64,000 nt of DNA, taken from the NCBI GenBank assembly GCA_033064195.1, contig JARBJD010000303.1:1-64000 (forward strand), read 5' to 3'. Positions within the stretch are counted from its first letter, which is position 1. Every line of letters begins with the position of its first letter. Positions 56,687-64,000 of the stretch are shown here, in pieces. The translations under genes were made by a program, and so were the position numbers. This stretch comes from Blattamonas nauphoetae (lineage: Eukaryota; Preaxostyla; Oxymonadida). The notes below the pieces were generated by a model. That model was not told the DNA's origin. It saw only the letters and a program-made list of their open reading frames with translations, and did no database searches.

Positions 56687-57718
56687 ATGGGTAGAATAAC
56701 ACAAATGGCATATCCTCCCCCCTACGCTCATCCAGGCGCTCCATACAATCCCAATCCTTATCCGCAATACTATCCTCAACAACAACCGATGCAGCCGTAC
56801 GTGCCCAATGCTCAGCAAATGCAACAACAATTGATGGCATACTATGCCGGAGCATGTTCAGATGGGCTAATTGATGTCAATGAGATTATCAATGCAGCTG
56901 CAATGTTTCATGTGCAGATCGATCACAGGACAGCCCAACAACTCCTTGTTGACATCGCCGGTCCACAACGACGCATCACTCGGCAAGGATTTGTTGACGG
57001 AATGATCCAGTTTGTGCAAGCACGCACCGGAACAGCGCCTCTTCCTGTTCCGAGTCGGCCGTTGCCCCACACCTCGCAGATGTATCCTCAGCTCCAAGCT
57101 TTCTACGCAGGCGCTGTCAGTGATGGTCTAATTGATGTGAATGAAGTCATCACTGCCCTTCGACTTTTTGGGATTAACATTGATAAATATCAAGCTCGGA
57201 ATCTCCTTGTTCAGATTGCTGGCCCACAGCAACGAATCACTCAACAGTCCTTCTGTGACGGCATTATCAGGTACACACAGACTCTTCCTCCGGCACCAGG
57301 CTATGCCCCAGCACCACAGGCGTCTGCCCCGCCTCCTCAACTTCCCGGATCTTACCATTCACCCCCTCCACAGTCTCAATATCCTCCTCCACCTCAGCAG
57401 TCCTACCCGCCTCCCCCACTCTCAAATCCATCTGCACCTTATCAAGCACATCAGCAGTCACCCTCAGCCCCATCAGCACACCGTCAGCTCAGCCAGCAAG
57501 AGCAGGTTAAGCTGCACAATTTGTATGCACAAGCGTCGGCAAATGGTGCTATGAATTCGAACGAAGTCGTCACCATCTGCTCACACTTTGGAGTGCGAAT
57601 TACCCCACAGGAGGCATCGTCTCTTCTTACACAAGTTGCAGGGCAGGTGGGGCGAATCACACAGGACCGATTTGTGCTGATCATCGGGGATTTTCTTGCT
57701 CAGAGACGAGGTTTTTGA
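56687..57718 (+). CDS. Protein with three EF-like modules and Pro/Gln/Tyr-rich linkers
   Basis: Start ATG 56687 (another at 56705, MAYPPPYAHPG). A Tyr/Pro/Gln-rich N-terminus precedes three copies of a ~65-residue helical module. Copies 1 and 2 share FYAGAxSDGLIDVNEVI ... LLVQIAGPQQRIT; copy 3 is more divergent (YAQASANGAMNSNEVVTICSHFGVRI). The loop SDGLIDVNE resembles an EF-hand loop, as in penta-EF-hand proteins (ALG-2, sorcin), but several Ca2+ ligands are missing, so binding may be weak. A long Pro-rich linker separates module 2 from module 3, typical of ESCRT-related scaffolds. Function by inference: Ca2+-modulated or structural adaptor. A possible acceptor (TTGCAG) precedes the first ATG. 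Confidence 0.75.
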   Translation: MGRITQMAYPPPYAHPGAPYNPNPYPQYYPQQQPMQPYVPNAQQMQQQLMAYYAGACSDGLIDVNEIINAAAMFHVQIDHRTAQQLLVDIAGPQRRITRQGFVDGMIQFVQARTGTAPLPVPSRPLPHTSQMYPQLQAFYAGAVSDGLIDVNEVITALRLFGINIDKYQARNLLVQIAGPQQRITQQSFCDGIIRYTQTLPPAPGYAPAPQASAPPPQLPGSYHSPPPQSQYPPPPQQSYPPPPLSNPSAPYQAHQQSPSAPSAHRQLSQQEQVKLHNLYAQASANGAMNSNEVVTICSHFGVRITPQEASSLLTQVAGQVGRITQDRFVLIIGDFLAQRRGF

Positions 57719-57986
57719 GGAAGCAAGGCACTCCTATCTATGTTTATTGGTGGCCATCATTTCGAGATTGTCTTCTTTTGATCTTTTTAGCCTCCTTTTT
57801 GTTGAAAGTTGAACTCGAATCATGAATCAACGAGAAACTGGGCACTTTCAACAAAGGATGAATATCATCAAATATGATGATTTTTGCGGAGATGTGAATA
57901 AATCAAGAGTTCAATGCAACCACATCATTTCGGACACAATGACTCGCAATCTGAGGAGTGAGAACAATTAATGAGAACAATACAAA

Positions 57987-59514
57987 TCAAAAATCAGCAA
58001 AATTATCTGGATCAGCTTCAGGTGGAAGTGGAGTCGATGGATCTTGCTCAGGAAGTGCGTACTCACTTGGATCATCAGCTTCGACAGCGTCCTCATCAAA
58101 ATTGGAGGTATCTGTCACGTTCGAGATTAGTGGTTGAATGGGTGCTTGCAGTGATCCGTCCTGGATGGTTGCCCAGTCGATGCCTTCAAAGAATGGGTGA
58201 TTTTTGACATCTTCCGCCCGACCAGCTAAGCATCCGAGTCGATTGGTTTTGTCTTTCTTAAGAAGTTTCATGATGAGATCTTTGGCTTCGAGAGGGATTT
58301 CAACTTCGTCATCAGGAAATGGAGGCCGATATTTGAGAATTAATTGGTAGACTTCTTCCGGACGATCTGCCTCGAATGGTGGGTGCCCATACAACATTTC
58401 GTAAATAAGAATTCCAAACGCCCACCAGTCCACACCAAAGTCGTGTCCAGCACCTCGAATAAGTTCTGGAGCAAGATATTCCTAAGTGAGACACGTGAAG
58501 AAAAATTAAAGGATATGAATGAAGAGATGAATTATCGAGATAAATCATTGAAATTTATAGATTGAACGAAACTGTATCGAGAACTGAATGTGGTTCAGAA
58601 GAAGGCCATACAGGTGTTCCACACAGAGTGAAAGCTGGTTCGTCAATTTCTTTTGCAAATCCAAGGTCAGTTAACTTTAACTGTCCTCGGGAATCAAGAA
58701 GGAGGTTTTCTGGCTTCAGGTCTCGGTAGGCAATGCCCTTCGAGTGCATAAACTCTAAGGCGGTGAGAAGCTGTGCAGCGTAATATTTGGTTGTTGCAAC
58801 ATCAAATACTTCCATGCGGCGAAGGTGAGAATATATTTCACCTCCAGGAGCAAATTCCATGAGAAGATAGATATTGTCGGCATCTTGCATTGTGGCATAG
58901 AGATGGACGATTCGAGGATGTCTGCATGCATACATCAAATCTCGTTCATAACGGACATGGACAGCTTGTTGCATAAAACAAAGTTTCACTTTATTGAGGC
59001 ATTTTAGGGCAAAAAGTTTCTGGGTTGGTTCATGTTTCACGAATTTGATTGTCCCGAAGGTTCCTGAACCAATCAGTTTGATGTCAGTGAAATCTGTCAA
59101 TAGAGGTTTGGTTGAGAATGAAAATGTATGATCTGCGAGAGATGGTTTTGGTGGGGACGGGGGAGATGCTGGAAGAGGGACAGGTTGAGGTGTTGACTGT
59201 GTTTGAGGTGGTGTTGGCGAAGATGTTTGTGCTTTCGGTAAAGCTTTGGCAGATTTCTTTCCAGTGTGAGGTGAATGGGGTGTTTTCGTCTGAACGGGGG
59301 TCAGTGATCCAGTTGATGATGTGGAATCAATTTTCTTTTTTGGCGTTGGCTTGACTTTATCGGGAGATGGAGTGGCTTTACTCTTTGGGGGATGGATTTT
59401 TGAGGCAGAAGCGGTACCTGTTCCTTTCTTTAGAGTGGTGCTCATGGGAAGACTTCCGAGAACATAATACCAATGGTTTTGATCGCCTAAACCATTCAAC
59501 TCGAACAAAACCAT
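57987..59514 (-). CDS. PKA-like AGC serine/threonine kinase
   Basis: Two exons, 59514-58612 and 58481-57987; the intron 58482-58611 (donor GTATGG) splits the activation loop right after CGTP and rejoins EYLAPELIRG. The N-terminal ~115 residues are Pro/Ser/Lys-rich. Kinase motifs: glycine loop GSGTFGTIK, VAIK-type Lys in FALKCL, catalytic YRDLKPENLL, DLG (in place of DFG) with FAKEI, activation-loop Thr in FTLCGTP, and APEL. The C-tail is acidic and ends NFADF, a FxxF-type hydrophobic motif like PKA. It fits a cAMP-dependent kinase catalytic subunit or PRKX. DLG is seen in some kinases and still fits catalysis. ATG 59514 is the first in frame; 59444 (MSTTLKK) is an alternative. Confidence 0.9.
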
Positions 59515-59596
59515 TAATTTCACTTGAGATTAAGAACAATTGATTACAAACATTTATGGCAAGACATAGAAGTGAGAACGCTCAAATAGAACAAGT

Positions 59597-60439
59597 TTAG
59601 CACTCGAAATAACCGACAGTAACTGTTCCTTCAATTCCACAGTGGTTCTGGCCACGGAGGATCTTGAAGTGTCCGGCCTCACCCCAGGATTTGCCCCAGG
59701 AGTTTTGGCACAGCCAGTATGGAGTTCCATCCTCAACACCCCATCCCACAGCGAGGACAGCGTGACCACCAGAGACACCACCGGTCTTGTGGATGTAGAC
59801 ACCGCTTCTGTAGGACATGAAGTCAGAGTAGACGGTGAAGGCGACTGAGAGAGGACCGTTGTTCATCATCTCATCCATCATTTCGTTGGCGGTGAGTTGT
59901 TTCCAGCTCTTGGCCTTAACGCGTTCGATAGCAGAGCCATCATCGCAAGTGGTTGGGCAAGCTGGGACACGTCCTCCACCAGACTTGTAGGACAGGCACT
60001 TCTCGGATGTGATACCGTTGCTGACGATCCATTTCCATGAGCGATCCATGTAGCCTCCGTTGCAGGCATAGTTGGTGGTGTCACAGGAGACGAGATCTTG
60101 AGTAGACATGTGTCCACGTCCGCATCCGAGGATGTTCAGACGATCTCCGACGGTTTCGGCGACTGAGAAAGCCCAGCATGATCCGCATGAAGCCTGGTCA
60201 CGAACTTCCATGATCTTGTCACCCCATCTGTCGCTGCAGAAGAATTCAGTTGGGTGGTCGTTGCGGGGAACGAAGGTCTTCTCCTCAGAGGTTGGGACAT
60301 AGGTTCCGAGGCGAGCAATGAACTTGGCGCGGTTCATGACGGAGGCGGGGTATTCGACGGCAACCCAGGTGGAGCTTGGGTCGCTGTTGACGATCTCAAC
60401 AATTGAGTTGGCGAAAACTGCGGCAAAAAGGCAGAACAT
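59597..60439 (-). CDS. Cathepsin B-like cysteine protease
   Basis: A 280-residue secreted or lysosomal protease. ATG 60439 opens a hydrophobic signal peptide (MFCLFAAVFANS); the frame continues upstream to another ATG at 60508, but with a charged leader. A short propeptide follows, then the catalytic Cys in QASCGSCWAFS, the cathepsin B-like Cys-rich stretch (CSYACNGG-like NYACNGGYMD), catalytic His in GGHAVLAVGWG and Asn in QNSWGKSWG. The two-histidine occluding loop of mammalian cathepsin B, which gives carboxydipeptidase activity, is not seen. The corresponding region is only SYKSGGGRVPACPTTCDDGS. This matches Giardia-type cathepsin B proteases and predicts endopeptidase activity. No introns needed. 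Confidence 0.92.
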   Translation of the reverse strand: MFCLFAAVFANSIVEIVNSDPSSTWVAVEYPASVMNRAKFIARLGTYVPTSEEKTFVPRNDHPTEFFCSDRWGDKIMEVRDQASCGSCWAFSVAETVGDRLNILGCGRGHMSTQDLVSCDTTNYACNGGYMDRSWKWIVSNGITSEKCLSYKSGGGRVPACPTTCDDGSAIERVKAKSWKQLTANEMMDEMMNNGPLSVAFTVYSDFMSYRSGVYIHKTGGVSGGHAVLAVGWGVEDGTPYWLCQNSWGKSWGEAGHFKILRGQNHCGIEGTVTVGYFEC

Positions 60440-60624
60440 TTTGTGGTTAACAACCTTGAAAGGTACAATTTTAGATCCCGCCGCTTGTCCGAGTTGTGGG
60501 TCACCCATAACTTGCCGACATTTTCGCACCTCTATGTAAAGATGATGGAAAAGAAAAAATATGATTCAACAATAACTTTCACGAGCAAATAAGTGAGAAT
60601 TCAGTCAAGATTCTTCTCATTCAG

Positions 60625-61619
60625 GTTGTGTCATGGGTTGATCATCCGCTCTCGTTCGTGGTAACGGACATTGTTTCTATTGCCCATTGCCCACGAGGTT
60701 TTCGCCAAGGTCAACTCGTCGATGATATCCTTGGATGCTTCCATTGTTCTTTTGATCTCAAGATTGGCAATTCAGTCACTTTTTTCCACTCAGAAACCGT
60801 GAAACAAAAAGACCTTGAAGGATTTGAGTTCACAGTACTTCCTGCGGGAAGTCATCATGTTTACTCCGATTCATTGCTCTTTCAGTGTGGTCGATATTGG
60901 GGCATTTCCGCTTATGTCCAGATCAAAGATAAATTTCAACGTTTGTCTCATTTTCAATTGATCCGCATCAGCGAGAGGATCCCTCATGGTAGCTATTGGG
61001 TTCATTGGTTCGAATCCAGAAGCTTTATTTGTCCATCAGAACTTCCTATCGACCATTGCTGAGTATGTCACTTTCCATGCTTTATTTCTCAGAGAAATCA
61101 TTCGAACGAAGGATTATTCCAAACTATTATATCATCTTGAACATCATCAAACGTCACTGGAATCTTTGGTCTCGGCGATAGATTGGAAACAATCAAGCAA
61201 CCTCGTTCCTGTCATTCTGACGGATTCTCCCGTCATACAATCGTCCAAAACAGATTCTACTCCACTTGAAGATCTCACTGAAGAAGAATTAAAGATTGAT
61301 TATGTTGTGGAGGAGTCATTCGTCAGACATTTCTGCCAATCTGGATCAAGACGGAAATAGCACAATCAACTCTCTTTCACTCCCCTCATCTCACCCTGGA
61401 GGTTTTTCACTTGGATATCCACAGTCTTCACTCAGATTCCTTCTCAACAAAACGAACTTTTCCCTGTCCAAGCCCTGCAATCCCTCACTCATTCCTCTCC
61501 CTCTCCATCAATCAACTCTCTCGCATCCACAAACGACCAAGCTCGGCTTCTTCCGAACAGACCTCCTGCCACCGGTTCGCTTGGTTCTTCTCCCAACATT
61601 GTGTCGCAACAAGAGGAAA
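60625..61619 (+). pseudogene. DENND11/LCHN-like gene, 5' part, cut by rearrangement
   Basis: Exons: 60625-60940, 60972 to about 61318, and 61358 onward. The 31-nt intron 60941-60971 (donor GTTTGT) restores DKFQP-RGSLMVAIGFIGS. A 39-nt intron 61319-61357 restores VEESF-HNQLSF. Shared features with LCHN (a DENN-type protein): DLEGFEFTVLPAGSHHVYSD, YWGISAYVQIK, and PWRFFTWISTVF, which resembles the family's LWKYALL part. A first exon upstream of 60625 is needed; it was not found. The frame stays open up to 61620, where sequence changes abruptly to the inverted ABC copy, and then hits a stop about 40 codons later. The C-terminal half is therefore missing here. Confidence 0.7.
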
Positions 61620-63945
61620 GTTCAACGCGGAATTCGAGGAAGAGAAGTATTGGAACACAGTTCGAGTGTGTGCGCTTGAGCCCGACTTCAAGATCTTTGC
61701 GGCAGGAGACGAGACAGCGATTGGAGAGAAGGGGGTGAACATGAGTGGAGGCCAGAAGGCTCGAATCCAGCTTGCGCGTGCGATCTACTCGGACAAAGAC
61801 ATTTACATTCTGGACGATCCTCTGTCGGCAGTGGACGCGCATGTTGGGCGATATCTGATGGACGAGTGCATCAGCGGGGTGCTGAAGGGCAAGACAGTGA
61901 TTTTGATGACAAACCAGCTCCAGTTCCTGGACCGGGCAGACAAAGTGATCTGTTTGGAGAATGGTCGGATCATTGCGCAAGGAACGTACTCGGAGATTCG
62001 GGAGCAGGGAGTGAACTTCGACGAGTTCATCATCAAATCGGACAAGAAAGCGGAGAAGAAGAAGCAGAAAGCGAAAGAGGCGAAGAAGGAGGAAGAGACA
62101 GACGAGAACAACGCGAAGCAGATTCTGACGGAAGAGGAGCAGGCGACCGGAGGAATCAAGTTCTCGTCGTATGTGAAGTACATGCGAACGCTGATGCCGC
62201 TTGGTGTGGTGATTCTGTTCCTTTTGTTTGTGGTTGGAGTTGAAGCCATCAACCCCGTGTCGTCGTGGTGGATGGGGAAGATTGGGTCGATGACAGCATT
62301 CACGAACATCTCGTTCTGGTGGAAGATTGGGATTTATGGATTCATGACGATTGCGAGCTTTGTGCTTCTGATCATTCGTGGATTCTTCTCGGCAGCTGGA
62401 GTCGGGCGCTCAGCACGAATCAATCACGACAAGCTTCTGGACAACGTGATGGACTGTCCTTCGTCGTTCTTCGACACAACACCGCTTGGTCGTATTCTGA
62501 ACCGCTTCACTGGAGACATTCCGCAAGTTGACCAGTTCCTGCTGACTCGAGTTCTTCAAGTGGTTGCGTTGTGGGTGGTGATGATTGGGCAGATTGTGAT
62601 CATTGCGGTCGACACACCTTGGTTCTTAGCGATTGGGATTCCAGTTCTGCTTCTGTATTGGCTTCTCCTTCAATTCTATGCTCGTGTTTCGCGAAATCTG
62701 CAACGATTGGAATCGATTGCTCGTTCTCCAGTTCTTTCACACTTCAGCGAGACGATCACAGGAGCAGGACTGACGACGATCCGCAGCTACGGGCGAGAAG
62801 CAGAGTGGAAGCAGAAGTTTGAGAAAGTGAATGACGAGATGACTGTTCCGTTCATGCTGTTCCGCGAGGGTCAGAAGTGGGCGACGCTTTATGCAGCAAT
62901 CATCTCGACAGTTCTGTACGCAGGAGTGATCCTGATTGGATGGTTCTTCATGGACACCTCGATGCTCTCCGTTGCTCTGATGTCGAGCATGTCGTTTTCG
63001 AACATGGGTCAACAGCTGATCACGATGACAGTGGATCTTGAATCGAAGATGACGTCGTTTGAAAGAGTTGATTTCTACTCGTCTCATCTTCCGCAAGAAG
63101 CGAAGGGTCACGAACTGGAAGTTCCTGAGCACTGGCCGGAGCGAGGAGACGTGACGTTCGACAAAGTGCGGTTCAAATACAGGCCGGGTCTTCCGTTTGT
63201 GCTGAAGGGAGTGGACTTCGATATCCGCGGAGGAGAGAAGATTGGAGTGTGTGGCCGGACAGGAGCAGGGAAGTCGTCGCTTCTGTTTGCACTCTTCCGT
63301 CTTGTTGAACTGGACCCAAAACACGCGCCGAAGATGATTGACATGAAGACGGGGTTCATGGTTGATGCGGACCCGAACGAAGAGCCGAACAGCGGGCGAA
63401 TTCTGATTGACGGAGTTGACATTTCGAAACTTGATATTCATCGAGTTCGCCGCTCAGTTGGGATCATCCCACAAGACCCAACGCTGTTCACTGGAACGAT
63501 CCGATACAACATGGACATTGCAGGGAAAGTGAGTGACGACCGGATCTGGGAAGTGTTGGAGATGATTGAGATGCGGGACATTGTTGCTGGATTGCCGTTG
63601 GGTCTTGATTCGCAAGTGGCTGAAGGAGGAAGCAACTTCTCAGCGGGTCAACGACAACTTTTGTGTTTTGGGCGAGCGATTCTGAACAACTGCCGAGTTG
63701 TGGTGATGGACGAAGCGACAGCGAACGTGGATGTGGAGACGGATGCGAAGATCCAACGGACGATCCGAGAACAATTCCGAGAACAGACAGTGATTGTGAT
63801 TGCTCATCGTCTGAACACGATCATGGACTCGACCCGAATCATGGTGATGGATCAAGGGTATCTGTCCGAGTTTGACACTCCCGAAAACCTGAAAGCCAAC
63901 CCCGACTCAGCTTTCAACTCTCTCATACAGTCTCTCAATCATTGA
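61620..63945 (+). pseudogene. Truncated ABC transporter copy (inverted duplicate)
   Basis: Near-identical to the 3' half of the transporter at 19984-22309 but on the plus strand. It starts inside NBD1, after the Walker A and Q-loop, and retains its signature MSGGQ and Walker B, the linker, the second membrane domain and complete NBD2 up to the stop codon. Without the first membrane domain and Walker A it cannot be a normal full transporter, and no start codon or promoter of its own is evident. An open frame runs back to 61411, but that part overlaps the DENN-like gene in another frame and is chance. Could still be transcribed from the neighbouring promoter. Confidence 0.9.
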
Positions 63946-64000
63946 TTCAGTTTTGCATTTCTGTCTTCACTTTCTATCAGTTTCGTTTCATTCTCAAGTT

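Noticed and set aside
61411-61619. ATG-like start giving one 844-codon frame that fuses new N-terminus to the ABC copy
   Set aside because: The first ~70 codons overlap the DENN-like gene in a different frame and look like noise; the true DENN frame does not enter the ABC frame.
61803-62309. Antisense frame of 168 codons, also seen at 21620-22126
   Set aside because: It occurs only as the reverse complement of the ABC coding sequence in both copies, so it is a shadow.

Overview
The window is eukaryotic nuclear DNA from a compact, intron-bearing protist genome. Genes lie 40-300 bp apart on both strands. Many are cut by very short GT-AG introns (30-150 nt, donors such as GTTTGT, GTATGC, GTGTGT) that can be placed exactly because they restore conserved reading frames. 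All three stop codons end convincing genes (TAA for ATG7 and thioredoxin reductase, TAG for the 48190 gene, TGA for the poly(A) polymerase), so the standard code is in use. The gene mix (no obviously mitochondrial gene, bacterial-type PEP/pyruvate-binding protein, Cys-Cys large thioredoxin reductase, Giardia-like cathepsin B) and the very short introns suggest an anaerobic protist. An oxymonad such as Blattamonas is my best guess; this is inference and untested.

Layout. 1-9.4 kb is a repeat-rich accessory zone: minisatellites, an intron-bearing gene resembling DDE transposases (960-2815, minus), a 32-bp tandem array (2961-3810), then about 5.6 kb of coding-like but broken stretches on both strands. 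9.7-11.0 kb holds a decayed pogo/Tigger transposon. From 11.1 kb the window becomes dense and ordinary: a 2,283-aa conserved protein with RNA polymerase II CTD-like heptads, a high-molecular-weight thioredoxin reductase, an ABCC/MRP transporter, a helical-repeat protein, a TRF4-type noncanonical poly(A) polymerase, a bacterial-type PEP/pyruvate-binding protein with introns, a CSN6-like COP9 subunit, an aldo-keto reductase, a CCCH zinc-finger protein, an unusual SDR with a large insertion, a vWA protein, a two-EF-hand mini-protein, a long disordered-rich protein, ATG7, RPA1, a triple EF-like module protein, a PKA-like kinase and a cathepsin B-like protease.

The right end (60.6-64 kb) is rearranged. 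A DENND11/LCHN-like gene is cut at 61620 by a 2.3-kb, near-identical inverted copy of the 3' half of the ABC transporter at 19984-22309. I see no operon-like logic and no single pathway. The genes cover redox balance, membrane export, RNA tailing, autophagy, ubiquitin-like regulation, DNA replication and proteolysis. The most interesting points are the inverted duplication that truncates a gene, the CTD-like heptads outside Pol II, the bacterial-type gene that carries spliceosomal introns, and the tiny divergent promoter (38 bp between start codons) serving a small EF-hand gene that simple ORF calling misses.
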